Assembly: GCF_011751765.2 (NCBI RefSeq)
Contig: NZ_CP061169.1
Span: 1,240,001 to 1,304,000 of the forward strand
Direction: 5' to 3'
Source of the DNA: Paramicrobacterium chengjingii
GTDB lineage: Bacteria; Actinomycetota; Actinomycetes; Actinomycetales; Microbacteriaceae
Length of the DNA stretch: 64,000 nucleotides
Shown: positions 48,197 through 56,484 of the stretch, piece by piece
Layout of the letters: each line of letters opens with the position of its first letter
How positions within the stretch are numbered: the stretch's first letter is position 1
Translations under genes and position numbers: made by a program
Notes under the pieces: generated by a model
Seen by the model: only the letters and a program-made list of their open reading frames with translations
What the model was told of the DNA's origin: nothing
Database searches by the model: none

Positions 48197-49159
48197 TCAG
48201 ACGTGCAGTGCTTCGTTGAGAGTGACGCCCGAGCCCGAGCGGGGCAGAACCTCGACGGCCCCGGATACGGAATTGCGGCGGAACAGCAGGCCAGCTACTC
48301 CGCTCAACTCCACGGCCTTGACGGAGCGTGTCTCGCTCGACACCGGGTCGATGACCACGACTTTGGTACCGGCGGTGACGTAGAGTCCCGCCTCGACAAC
48401 TGTGTCGTCGCCAATGGAGATTCCAATGCCGGAGTTGGCACCGAGAAGCGCGCGCTCGCCGATCGTGATGCGCTGAGAGCCGCCGCCTGACAACGTGCCC
48501 ATCACCGACGCGCCGCCTCCGATGTCGCTGCCATCGCCGACGACGACGCCTTGCGAGATGCGACCCTCGACCATGGAGGATCCGAGCGTTCCGGCGTTGT
48601 AATTGACGAACCCTTCGTGCATCACCGTGGTTCCCGGTGCGAGGTGGGCACCGAGTCGCACGCGTGAGGCGTCGCCGATGCGCACGCGCTCGGGCACGAC
48701 GTAATCGGTCAGACGCGGGAACTTGTCGAGGCTCACTGCGTGGATTCCCTGCCTCAGCAATGCGGGTCGAATTCGCTCGAAGTCGCTCGGCAGCACCGGC
48801 CCGGCGTTGGTCCACACCACAATGGGCAGGTGCCCGAAGATGCCGTCGAGGGAGATCGTGTTGGGCTGCACCAGCAGGTGCGAAAGAAGGTGAAGCCGCA
48901 GATACGCATCAGGTGTGCTCTGCACCGGCTGGGCCAGGTCAACGTCGACCGTCACGATGTCAACGGTGACGGCACGGCGCGGGTCGGGTACCGCGAGCTG
49001 CTCGATCTCAGCCGGTGCAATCCACTTCTCACGATCCGTGGGGATCGAGCCCAGCTGAGGGGAGGGAAACCAGGTGTCGAGGACCGTCCCATCTGCGGCG
49101 ACGGTAGCGAGGCCGTAGCCCCACGCGGTGGTAACAGTTTCGTGAGAAGCGCTGGTCAT
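48197..49159 (-). CDS. dapD: Tetrahydrodipicolinate N-succinyltransferase DapD
   Basis: About 320 residues. Left-handed beta-helix repeats are clear in RIGDASRVRLGAHLAPGTTVMHEGFVNYNAGTLGSSMVEGRISQGVVVGDGSDIGGGASVMGTLSGGGSQRITIGERALLGANSGIGISIGDDTVVEAGLYVTAGT. It succinylates tetrahydrodipicolinate with succinyl-CoA. It is the long actinobacterial type with a 100-residue N-terminal domain. The ATG at 49159 has TAACCT seven bases upstream (complement of 49167-49172), so the message is probably leaderless; the GTG at 49165 lies too close to that box. It is divergent from dapE. Confidence 0.95.
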   Translation of the reverse strand: MTSASHETVTTAWGYGLATVAADGTVLDTWFPSPQLGSIPTDREKWIAPAEIEQLAVPDPRRAVTVDIVTVDVDLAQPVQSTPDAYLRLHLLSHLLVQPNTISLDGIFGHLPIVVWTNAGPVLPSDFERIRPALLRQGIHAVSLDKFPRLTDYVVPERVRIGDASRVRLGAHLAPGTTVMHEGFVNYNAGTLGSSMVEGRISQGVVVGDGSDIGGGASVMGTLSGGGSQRITIGERALLGANSGIGISIGDDTVVEAGLYVTAGTKVVVIDPVSSETRSVKAVELSGVAGLLFRRNSVSGAVEVLPRSGSGVTLNEALHV

Positions 49160-49235
49160 AATCACAAGGTTACCGAAGACCGCGTGATGCTCGGCATTCC
49201 TCTGGGCAGTGAGCCTGCGCCTCTAGACTGAGAGC

Positions 49236-50318
49236 ATGCCCCAACCGGTTCTTGATCTCTCTGCGACGTCCATCGACATCACGCGAGCACTCTGCGATAT
49301 TCCCTCGGAGTCGGGCGATGAGAAGCAGATAGCGGATGCTGTCGAAGCCGCAGTTCGCCAGGTGAAACACCTTGACGTGATTCGCGATGGCGACACAATC
49401 ATCGCCCGCACGAATCTTGGGCGTGCGCAGCGCGTTGTGATCGCTGGGCACCTTGACACGGTTCCGATTAAGGGCAACGTGCCATCGTGCTTCGAGACGA
49501 TTGACGGTCGAGAGTACCTGTGGGGTCGTGGCACCGTCGATATGAAGGCGGGCGTCGCGGTGCAGCTGAAACTCGCCGCGGAGCTGTCGAACCCCATCGT
49601 CGATCTGACCTGGATCTGGTACGACCACGAAGAGGTGGCCGCAGACCTGAACAGTCTCGGCAGAATTGCGACGACGCGCCCTGAGCTTCTCGACGGTGAC
49701 TTTGCGATTCTGGGTGAGCCGACGGCCGCTCAGGTCGAGGGCGGATGCAACGGGAGTCTCCGTGTCGAGCTGCGGGCATTCGGGACGCGCGCGCATTCCG
49801 GTCGTTCGTGGGTGGGAGAGAACGCCATTCACAAACTTGCTCCGGCGCTCGCGGCACTTGCCGACTATCGTGCCGCGACCGTCGATGTCGACGGCCTTGC
49901 CTACAGGGAGGGCCTCAACGCGGTCGGCATCACCGGAGGCATTGCTGGAAATGTGATTCCTGATGAAGGCATGATCCACGTCAATTACCGATTCGCACCG
50001 GACAAGACGGTTGACCAGGCGCTCGAGCACCTGCGCACGATATTTCCTGACTACGAGATCACCGTGGTTGACCGTGCCGAATCGGCGCGCCCCGGCCTAG
50101 ATGCGCCGCTCGCGCAGCAGTTTCTTGCGGCTGTCGGAGCGGAAGCGAAGCCGAAGTATGGGTGGACCGACGTCGCCCGGTTCTCCGCTCTCGGCGTTCC
50201 GGCCGTCAACTATGGACCCGGAGATGCGCTGAAGGCGCACGCGGATGACGAACGATGTGCGACAGCAGAGATCACGCAGTGCGAGCGCGGCTTGAGACGC
50301 TGGCTCCTCGGTCAGTGA
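49236..50318 (+). CDS. dapE: Succinyl-diaminopimelate desuccinylase DapE
   Basis: 360 residues, M20 family zinc peptidase fold. Zinc ligands and active site appear in VIAGHLDTVPIKGN (His, Asp), GRGTVDMKAGVAV, WIWYDHEEVA (Glu-Glu) and GDGAVAILGEPT-like DFAILGEPTAAQVEGGC; the dimer lid has AHSGRSWVGENAIHKL. It frees diaminopimelate and succinate. TAGACT (49224-49229) is six bases before the ATG at 49236. Together with dapC and dapD it shows the succinylase route. Confidence 0.95.
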   Translation: MPQPVLDLSATSIDITRALCDIPSESGDEKQIADAVEAAVRQVKHLDVIRDGDTIIARTNLGRAQRVVIAGHLDTVPIKGNVPSCFETIDGREYLWGRGTVDMKAGVAVQLKLAAELSNPIVDLTWIWYDHEEVAADLNSLGRIATTRPELLDGDFAILGEPTAAQVEGGCNGSLRVELRAFGTRAHSGRSWVGENAIHKLAPALAALADYRAATVDVDGLAYREGLNAVGITGGIAGNVIPDEGMIHVNYRFAPDKTVDQALEHLRTIFPDYEITVVDRAESARPGLDAPLAQQFLAAVGAEAKPKYGWTDVARFSALGVPAVNYGPGDALKAHADDERCATAEITQCERGLRRWLLGQ

Positions 50319-50325
50319 CCGGACG

Positions 50326-51528
50326 GTGACTGTGTCGCCTTTCATCGCCTGGTGGGCGCGAACCCCCGAGTGGGGACGTGTACTGCTCATCTATGCAGCC
50401 GCACGAGGTGTCACAACGGCGATGATGCTGTGGTTCGCGGCGCACCAAGGAGCGAATCCGTGGACTGGACCGTCACCGGATTACCCCTCCTTTGCCTCGA
50501 TTTGGGACGGTCGCTGGTACCAGATCGTTGCATTAACGGGGTATCCGAGCGAGCTCCCGATCACAGATGATGGGCACGTCGGCGAGAACGCCTGGGCGTT
50601 CATGCCCGTGTACCCCGGGATCGTGCGGATCGTGATGGGGCTGACGCAGCTTCCGTGGGAGATAGCCGCGCTCGTTGTCTCTGTGCCGTGCGGTTTCGGA
50701 GCCGCTCTCGTGTTCTACCGTCTGATGCGCGAGGTGCTTGACCGTCGAACGGCTCTCTTCTCGGTTGTTCTATTCTCCGTTGCACCGGTCTCACCGATTC
50801 TGCAGGTGGCATACGCCGAATCGCTGTACCTGCTGCTTCTGGGCATCGCCCTCCTGCTCGTGGTGAAGCAGCGCTATCTGACGGCGATACCGATTATCTG
50901 CGTGATGGCGCTGACACGTCCAAGTGGGCTCGCCTTTGCCCTGTTTCTGCTGCTGCACCTCGTGCATCGCATTGCGGCGCGATCGCGGCATCCATTCAGC
51001 CTCTCCGCGTTCGTCCGCCTGTGCATCGCCGGAATCGTCAGCGCCATTATGGGGTTCGCGTGGCTGCTCATCGCATGGGGCGTGACCGGTTCCCTGACGG
51101 CATACACCGATACCGAGCTCGCGTGGAGATCGTCATACGTTGGTTACGGGCCTCTCGTGCCGTTCGAACCGTGGATCGATGGTGCGAATTGGTGGTCTGA
51201 ACGCTGGTTTGGCGTTGGCATCGGTGCCATTGCGCTCGTGCCGCTGCTTGCGCTCGTGGTCATCGGCCTGCTCAGCCGATCAGCGCGTCGCCTCGGCATC
51301 ACGCTGCGGCTCTGGATCGTCTCGTATCTTGTCTACCTGCTTGCGGTGTTCTTTCCGCAGTCAAGCACCTTCCGGCTGTTCGCTCCTCTCTTTCCGATCG
51401 CCGGGGCGTTTGCAGTCCCGCGATCCCGCGTGTATCGCACAGCGGCTGTCGTCGTGAGTCTGGTTCTGCAGTGGGCCTGGCTGTGGGCGTGCTGGCAGGT
51501 GAGCGGATATGACTGGACGCCGCCGTAA
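50326..51528 (+). CDS. PIG-V-like polytopic membrane glycosyltransferase
   Basis: 400 residues with about ten membrane helices. It opens with FIAWWARTPEWGRVLLIYAAARGVTTAMMLWFAAHQG and the catalytic-loop-like WDGRWYQIVALTGYP, an acidic-aromatic pattern of GT-C mannosyltransferases, with FMPVYPGIVRIV and TRPSGLAFALFLL matching the PIG-V/DUF2029 style. This is inferred from pattern, not from a clear motif match. GTG at 50326 lies eight bases after the dapE stop, so it is probably co-transcribed with dapE. A mannosylation or lipoglycan role is possible. Confidence 0.7.
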   Translation: MTVSPFIAWWARTPEWGRVLLIYAAARGVTTAMMLWFAAHQGANPWTGPSPDYPSFASIWDGRWYQIVALTGYPSELPITDDGHVGENAWAFMPVYPGIVRIVMGLTQLPWEIAALVVSVPCGFGAALVFYRLMREVLDRRTALFSVVLFSVAPVSPILQVAYAESLYLLLLGIALLLVVKQRYLTAIPIICVMALTRPSGLAFALFLLLHLVHRIAARSRHPFSLSAFVRLCIAGIVSAIMGFAWLLIAWGVTGSLTAYTDTELAWRSSYVGYGPLVPFEPWIDGANWWSERWFGVGIGAIALVPLLALVVIGLLSRSARRLGITLRLWIVSYLVYLLAVFFPQSSTFRLFAPLFPIAGAFAVPRSRVYRTAAVVVSLVLQWAWLWACWQVSGYDWTPP

Positions 51529-51610
51529 TCTGCGCGTTCATGACAAAGGGATTGGCACCAAGCCGGAATTCACGGGATAATAGGGTGACACTGCACGAAA
51601 GGGGAGCCGA

Positions 51611-51781
51611 ATGGCAGCAATGAAGCCGAGGACCGGAGATGGGCCTATGGAGGCCGTAAAGGAAGGTCGGCTGATCATTGTCCGTGTGCCGTTGGAAGGG
51701 GGCGGACGACTCGTCGTTTCAGTGAACGACGATGAAGCCAAAGAGCTCCACGACGCGCTTGCTGGCGTCGTCGCCGGCTAG
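51611..51781 (+). CDS. DUF3117 small protein
   Basis: 56 residues: MAAMKPRTGDGPMEAVKEGR then a strand-rich part and DDEAKELHDALAGVVAG. The MKPRTGDGP start and VPLEGGGRLVV segment identify the actinobacterial DUF3117 family, which is highly conserved and of unknown function. It is too short for length-filtered ORF searches. GGGGAGC lies four bases before the ATG; a likely promoter is TTGGCA with GATAAT 18 bases on (around 51553-51582). A 20-bp terminator follows. Confidence 0.93.
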   Translation: MAAMKPRTGDGPMEAVKEGRLIIVRVPLEGGGRLVVSVNDDEAKELHDALAGVVAG

Positions 51782-51793
51782 AGCCGGAAAGGC

Positions 51794-51839
51794 AACGCTG
51801 TGGGCGCGCGATCGAAAGGGATCGCGCGCCCACAGCGTT
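51794..51839. terminator. Bidirectional terminator between DUF3117 and O-methyltransferase genes
   Basis: A perfect 20-bp inverted repeat (51794-51813 and 51820-51839) with loop GAAAGG; on the plus strand it is followed by TTT. It lies between convergent genes, 12 and 18 bases from their ends. Confidence 0.92.
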
Positions 51840-51857
51840 TTAACGATGCTGCTGTGC

Positions 51858-52487
51858 TCAGCCCAGCTTCGTTACCTGGAGCAGACCGTCGCCGACAGGG
51901 CTGATGGCACTGACGACGGCGTCGGATGTCGCGATTTCCTCGATGATCGAGCGAAAGGCCGCGGTCACGTCATCGCGTTGAGCTGGATCGGACACCTTTC
52001 CTTTGTGCAGTGCACGTGGAACCATAACGGTTCCGCCCAGCCTGACGAGTCGCAGAGCATGCTCGACATTCTCGATGACGTCGGCGGGGTCGGCGTCAAC
52101 GAGCACGAGGTCATAGGAATCTTCGTTCATTCGGGGGAGCACATCACGGGTTTTGCCCGTAATGAGTCTCGTACGTGCAGAGCCGATGCCAGCGTCGATG
52201 AACGCGGTCCGTGCAGCGCCGAGATGCTCGGATTCGGAGTCGATCGTTGTGAGCACGCTGCGCGGCTGCGCCGACAGCATCCAAAGTCCCGAAACTCCAC
52301 AGCCCGTGCCGATCTCCATGATGTTGCGTGCCGAACTCGCTGCCGCGATCAGCGCGAGTTGAGCTCCGGTTCCTGGCGAAACGGGGGCAACGCCCAGCTC
52401 AAGTGATTGCGCACGCGCCGAGCGAATGGCTTCCGATTCGTCGACGATGTCGTCGGTGTACTTCCAATTCGACTCTTGTGTAGACAC
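51858..52487 (-). CDS. O-methyltransferase (class I SAM, Rv1220c-like)
   Basis: 209 residues. SAM-binding motif I is IMEIGTGCGVSGLWML, with an acidic residue in TTIDSESEH and YDLVLVDADPADV. It resembles O-methyltransferase family 3 (caffeoyl-CoA type). GTG at 52487 has CAGGAG five bases upstream; the longer in-frame extension is rejected. In mycobacteria a homologue sits next to sigE, as part of the region that ends in tatB; here tatB follows directly on the opposite strand. Confidence 0.88.
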   Translation of the reverse strand: MSTQESNWKYTDDIVDESEAIRSARAQSLELGVAPVSPGTGAQLALIAAASSARNIMEIGTGCGVSGLWMLSAQPRSVLTTIDSESEHLGAARTAFIDAGIGSARTRLITGKTRDVLPRMNEDSYDLVLVDADPADVIENVEHALRLVRLGGTVMVPRALHKGKVSDPAQRDDVTAAFRSIIEEIATSDAVVSAISPVGDGLLQVTKLG

Positions 52488-52570
52488 GGCGGCTCCTGAA
52501 TCTGTTCGATTGCCAGTGTATGTTGCACTTTGGTGGCATACCTTGAGGCGCGACACGGTAGTCTGAATTC

Positions 52571-52945
52571 GTGTTCGGTTTGACGGCAGACAAGATCATC
52601 ATCATCGCTGTCATTGCCGTGTTCCTGCTCGGACCTGAGCGCGTGCCGATGTATGCGGCGAAACTCGCCCAACTCGTGAAGAACGTGCGCAATATGGCAA
52701 AAGACGCGAAGTCGCGCATGCGCGATGAAATGGGCGAAGACTTTGACGACGTCGACTGGCAGAAACTCGATCCACGCCAGTACGACCCCCGTCGCATCAT
52801 CCGTGAGGCGCTCCTCGATGATGAAGAGCCTCAGAAATCGGTTATCGCACCGGCTGCGAAAGAACCGAAGCCGGAGTCTCGCCAGCAGCAGCTCGAGTCC
52901 GGCAGAGAGGTGATGGCGCCACCCTTTGACGCGGAGGCGACCTGA
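52571..52945 (+). CDS. tatB: Sec-independent protein translocase TatB
   Basis: 124 residues. One N-terminal membrane helix (LTADKIIIIAVIAVFLLGPERVPMYAAKLAQLV), with the short GPERVP hinge and an amphipathic helix (KNVRNMAKDAKSRMRDEMG). The C-terminal tail is acidic and low complexity. Together with TatA/TatC elsewhere it exports folded proteins. TAGTCT (52559-52564) is six bases before the GTG, with no binding site, so it is probably leaderless. A TatA/TatE family member is the alternative, but the tail length and context favour TatB. Confidence 0.85.
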   Translation: MFGLTADKIIIIAVIAVFLLGPERVPMYAAKLAQLVKNVRNMAKDAKSRMRDEMGEDFDDVDWQKLDPRQYDPRRIIREALLDDEEPQKSVIAPAAKEPKPESRQQQLESGREVMAPPFDAEAT

Positions 52946-52979
52946 TCTGCGGGCACCCTGTGCCGAGTGATCGGCAGCG

Positions 52980-54185
52980 ATGACGGAACCGAATAGCTGG
53001 GACGGGCACCGGCGGGGGACGCCTGGGTACCGGCGACTGCTCCTCGGGCTGTTTCTCGCCGGCATCGCGACATTTGCCCAACTCTATGCGCCCCAGGCTG
53101 TGCTGCCACTCATCGCACAGGATCTCGATATCACTGAGGCGACATCGGCTCTCATCGTCTCGGCGGCAACCCTTGGCCTTGCACTCGGCGTGCTTCCGTG
53201 GTCCCTTGTCGCCGACCGTGTGGGACGGGTCCGGGCGATGATCGTTGCCCTTTGTGGTGCCACAGCCGTCGGCTTCGCGGTTCCTTTCGCGCCGTCACTT
53301 GAGCTGATGCTCGCTGGACGGTTTGTCGAGGGCCTGCTGATCGGTGGAGTCCCTGCCGTATCCCTTGCGTACCTGACAGAGGAGATCACGAGGCAGCACG
53401 CAGCCCGAGCTGCAGGCACGTACATTGCGGGAACCACGATCGGCGGGCTGAGCGGACGAATTATCGCGGGGCCCGTCGCCGATCAGACGACGTGGCAGAT
53501 GGCTGTGATCGTCGTTGCCGCGCTGTGCGCACTCTGTGCTCTGGGCTTTGCCGTGCTCGCCCCCGCACCACGTGGTTTTGTTCCCCTGCGAATGCGTCAG
53601 CAGAGCGGACCACCGGTGATCGAGCGGATTCGTTCGGCCGCGGCATCTCCGAAGCTTCTTGCGCTCTACGCACAGGCGTTTCTGCTCATGGGTGGCTTCG
53701 TTGCCGTCTACAACTTTCTTGCCTTTCGGCTCATGGGCGAGCCGTTCTTCCTCGCACCAGCGATCGTGAGCTTCATATTTCTTGCCTATCTTGCCGGCAC
53801 ATGGTCATCATCCAGGGCAGGAGCGCTCGCTGTGCGGTTCGGGCGGCTGCCCGTACTCGTGTGCGGCACGTTCGTCATGATCATCGGCGTAATCGCCACG
53901 CTCAGTGATGTGCTTGCCATTGTGCTCATCGGCCTCGTGGTCATGACGGCAGGGTTCTTCTCGGCACACGCAATTGCCTCCGGATGGACAGGAGCGGTTG
54001 CGACGGTGGGGCGAGCTCAGGCATCGTCGCTGTATAACCTTGCGTATTACGGTGGGTCGAGCGTGTTCGGCTGGCTCGGAGGAGTCTTTCTTGCCGGCGG
54101 GGGATGGGCCGGTACCGCGCTTATGGTCGTCGCTCTTGCGCTGTGCGCCGCAGCGATCGCCGTGACAGTGCTGCGCACGCGCTAG
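52980..54185 (+). CDS. MFS transporter (YnfM-like)
   Basis: 401 residues with 12 membrane helices. The loop between helices 2 and 3 reads LVADRVGRVRAM, the GxLaDrxGrkxx A-motif of the MFS. Helix 5 carries GTYIAGTTIGGLSGRI, like the antiporter motif C region. It resembles drug:proton antiporters such as YnfM; the substrate is unknown. The ATG at 52980 lies 34 bases after tatB with only a weak binding site. Confidence 0.85.
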   Translation: MTEPNSWDGHRRGTPGYRRLLLGLFLAGIATFAQLYAPQAVLPLIAQDLDITEATSALIVSAATLGLALGVLPWSLVADRVGRVRAMIVALCGATAVGFAVPFAPSLELMLAGRFVEGLLIGGVPAVSLAYLTEEITRQHAARAAGTYIAGTTIGGLSGRIIAGPVADQTTWQMAVIVVAALCALCALGFAVLAPAPRGFVPLRMRQQSGPPVIERIRSAAASPKLLALYAQAFLLMGGFVAVYNFLAFRLMGEPFFLAPAIVSFIFLAYLAGTWSSSRAGALAVRFGRLPVLVCGTFVMIIGVIATLSDVLAIVLIGLVVMTAGFFSAHAIASGWTGAVATVGRAQASSLYNLAYYGGSSVFGWLGGVFLAGGGWAGTALMVVALALCAAAIAVTVLRTR

Positions 54186-54218
54186 CCGCGACCTCCTCAG
54201 ATTCGATACTCTCTCGCC

Positions 54219-54805
54219 ATGGCAGGGACCAACACTCCTCTCGTGCGCTGGCAGGAGCTCGACGCTATTCGATGTGGAGCCATCGCTACAGCATCCGGCA
54301 TAGTTCTCGAGGTTGGTGCGGGAACGGGCGACAATCTCGAGTACTTCGCGGAAGGGATTACCTGGATTGGACTGGAACCGCACGCGGCGTCGCGTGCCGC
54401 CTTGCAGCGAGCTGCCCGGGCGCGCGGCCACCGCACAGCAGTGCTCGACGCGCGCAGCGAACGCATTCCACTCGCAGACGCCTGTGTCGACTGCGTCGTC
54501 GCGACATTCGTGATGTGCTCGGTCGACGACATCGCCGTTTCGCTCGCGGAATTCCATCGGGTGCTCCAGGTGGACGGCTCGTGCTCGTCGACCATCTGGC
54601 GGCGGAAAAAGGATCGGGCACGCGTGCTCTGCAGAACCTCATCTCGCCGATCACGAGAATCGTCGATAAGGGATGCCGCTATAACCGCGAGATCACCGCC
54701 GCGATCTCAGAGGCGGGGTTCTCAAGCGTCGTGGGTGACTGGTATCGAATGGCTGTGTTTCCCGGCGTAGCGATGCCGTGCGCGGTTCACACAGCTGTTG
54801 CCTGA
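54219..54805 (+). pseudogene. Class I SAM-dependent methyltransferase, frameshifted
   Basis: The first frame (54219 to about 54575) gives a SAM-binding motif (VLEVGAGTGDNLEYFAEG) and ends EFHRVLQVDG. From there the coherent continuation lies in another frame: GGRLVLVDHLAAEKGSGTRALQNLISPITRIVDKGCRYNREITAAISEAGFSSVVGDWYRMAVFPGVAMPCAVHTAVA, stopping at 54805. The joint EFHRVL-GGRLVLVDH is the classic methyltransferase motif, so one base is missing near 54570-54576 (TCCAGGTGGACGG). Either the gene is broken or the sequence has an error. It has a leaderless-type start (TACTCT 54207-54212). Confidence 0.85.
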
Positions 54806-54809
54806 AGGC

Positions 54810-55976
54810 TCACCGGGGAGAGAGATCGAGCTTGCGGCCAGCAAGATCCCTGCCCTTGCGCAGGAGAGCGTCGGCGGCCTGCTCGATGGCCTCACGCGCG
54901 GGATCATCCGATTCCTCGATGACGATGGGGCGCCCGTGATCGCCGCCATCGCGTAGCTCGACACTCAGAGGGACTGATGCCAGTACGGGTACCGACGCGC
55001 CGTCCTGGGAGAGACGGCGAGCGACCTCGTCGCCGCCCCCGGAGCCGAAGAGGTCGAGCACGCTGCCGTCAGGCTGTGCGAGTCCAGCCATGTTCTCGAT
55101 GACGCCGACAACGGTCTGGCCGGTCTGCCTGGCGACGCGGCCCGAGCGCTCGGCCACGTCGGCGGCCGCGGGCTGCGGAGTTGTGACGACGACAACCTCT
55201 GCGTGAGGGAGCAGTTGTCCGACCGAGATCGCGATGTCGCCCGTTCCCGGAGGGAGGTCGAGCAGCAACACGTCGAGGTCACCGAAGTAGACGTCTGTGA
55301 GGAACTGGTTGAGCGTGCGGTGCAGCATCGGGCCGCGCCAGGCGACGGCGGTCTGCGTGTCGTCGACGAACATGCCGATCGAAATGACCTTCACGCCGTG
55401 CGCAATGGGAGGGAGAATCATGTCGCCTACGCGTGTCGGCGTTACGATCAGCGGCTCTCCGTCGTCATCGACGGCACCGGGTACGAGGCCGAGAAGACCG
55501 GGAATGGAGAATCCGTGAACGTCGGCGTCGACAAGGCCGACAGACAAACCGCGATTCGCCAGCGAAACAGCGAGGTTCGCGGTAATTGTCGATTTTCCGA
55601 CCCCGCCTTTGCCGCTGGTGATTGTGATGACGCGCGTCATCGATTGCGATGTGAACGGCATTTCGCGCCGTGCACCGCGCAGTCTCTCGATGAGCGCAGT
55701 GCGCTCGGCCGGTGTCATCACGCCGACCTTGATGGTGACGCTCTCGACACCCGGAACTTCTTCGGCGGCTCGTCGCACGTCGTTCTCGATTGCGGTGGCG
55801 GCCGGGCAGCCCACGATGGTGAGCGCAATGGCGATCGCGACAGTGCCAGGCTCCTCGACCTCGACGGATCGCACCATGTCGAGTTCGGTGATGGGCTTGC
55901 GGATCTCCGGATCGATGACGCCCTCGAGGGCACGCCGAACGGCGCCTGCGAGATCGTCAGGAGTCGAGTGTGTCAT
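54810..55976 (-). CDS. mrp: Mrp/NBP35-family Fe-S cluster carrier ATPase
   Basis: 388 residues. An N-terminal MIP18 (DUF59) domain (about 1-95, GVIDPEIRKPITELDMVRSV and IVGCPAATAIENDVR) is followed by a P-loop: ITSGKGGVGKSTITANLAVSLA near residue 120, and the switch DVDVLLLDLPPGTGDI. ApbC/Mrp proteins bind and deliver Fe-S clusters. The CxxC pair common in the family is not visible in the C-terminal half. The ATG at 55976 overlaps the end of the DUF1003 gene by 20 bases. Mrp follows the MgtE-like and DUF1003 genes in the same direction. Confidence 0.92.
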   Translation of the reverse strand: MTHSTPDDLAGAVRRALEGVIDPEIRKPITELDMVRSVEVEEPGTVAIAIALTIVGCPAATAIENDVRRAAEEVPGVESVTIKVGVMTPAERTALIERLRGARREMPFTSQSMTRVITITSGKGGVGKSTITANLAVSLANRGLSVGLVDADVHGFSIPGLLGLVPGAVDDDGEPLIVTPTRVGDMILPPIAHGVKVISIGMFVDDTQTAVAWRGPMLHRTLNQFLTDVYFGDLDVLLLDLPPGTGDIAISVGQLLPHAEVVVVTTPQPAAADVAERSGRVARQTGQTVVGVIENMAGLAQPDGSVLDLFGSGGGDEVARRLSQDGASVPVLASVPLSVELRDGGDHGRPIVIEESDDPAREAIEQAADALLRKGRDLAGRKLDLSPR

Positions 55977-56484
55977 CGGTATCCGGTGCCTCCATTTTCT
56001 CGTCCAGCTCGTCAAGCAACGCTCGAAGTTCCTGTCTGATGAAGTCCTTCGACGCCATGTCGCGCATGGCGAGCCTCAGGGCGACAACTTCGCGCGCGAG
56101 ATACTCGGTATCTGCGAGGTTGCGCTCCGAACGCTGACGGTCTTGCTCGATCTGCACGCGGTCGCGATCGTCTTGGCGGTTTTGCGCCAGAAGAATGAGC
56201 GGCGCGGCATAGGATGCCTGAAGCGACAACACCAGCGTCAGCGCTGTGAACCCCAGTGCTACCGAGTCAAACCGGCCGCGCTCAGGTCCCCACGTATTCC
56301 AGGCCATCCATGCGAGGCAGAAGACGGTGAGTGCGAGCAGGAATGTCGGAGTCCCCATCGCCCGCGCCACCCATTCGGTGAAGCGCCCGAAGCGGTCACG
56401 GTCTTCGCCCTTGCGAGCAAACAGGGGTGTTCGCACGCCGCGCGGAGCATCGAGTCGTTTGTCGTCCTTGGGAGATCTAGCCAT
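55957..56484 (-). CDS. DUF1003 membrane protein
   Basis: 175 residues. Two helices (PTFLLALTVFCLAWMAWNTW and FTALTLVLSLQASYAAPLILLA), then an amphipathic coiled region with many Arg/Asp (QNRQDDRDRVQIEQDRQRSERNLADTEYLAREVVALR). The Trp-x2-Asn (WMAWNTWGP) and LSLQASYAAPLILLAQNRQ patterns are DUF1003 hallmarks. Function unknown. It overlaps the MgtE-like gene by eight bases and mrp by 20, indicating one operon of three. Confidence 0.9.
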   Translation of the reverse strand: MARSPKDDKRLDAPRGVRTPLFARKGEDRDRFGRFTEWVARAMGTPTFLLALTVFCLAWMAWNTWGPERGRFDSVALGFTALTLVLSLQASYAAPLILLAQNRQDDRDRVQIEQDRQRSERNLADTEYLAREVVALRLAMRDMASKDFIRQELRALLDELDEKMEAPDTDDTLDS

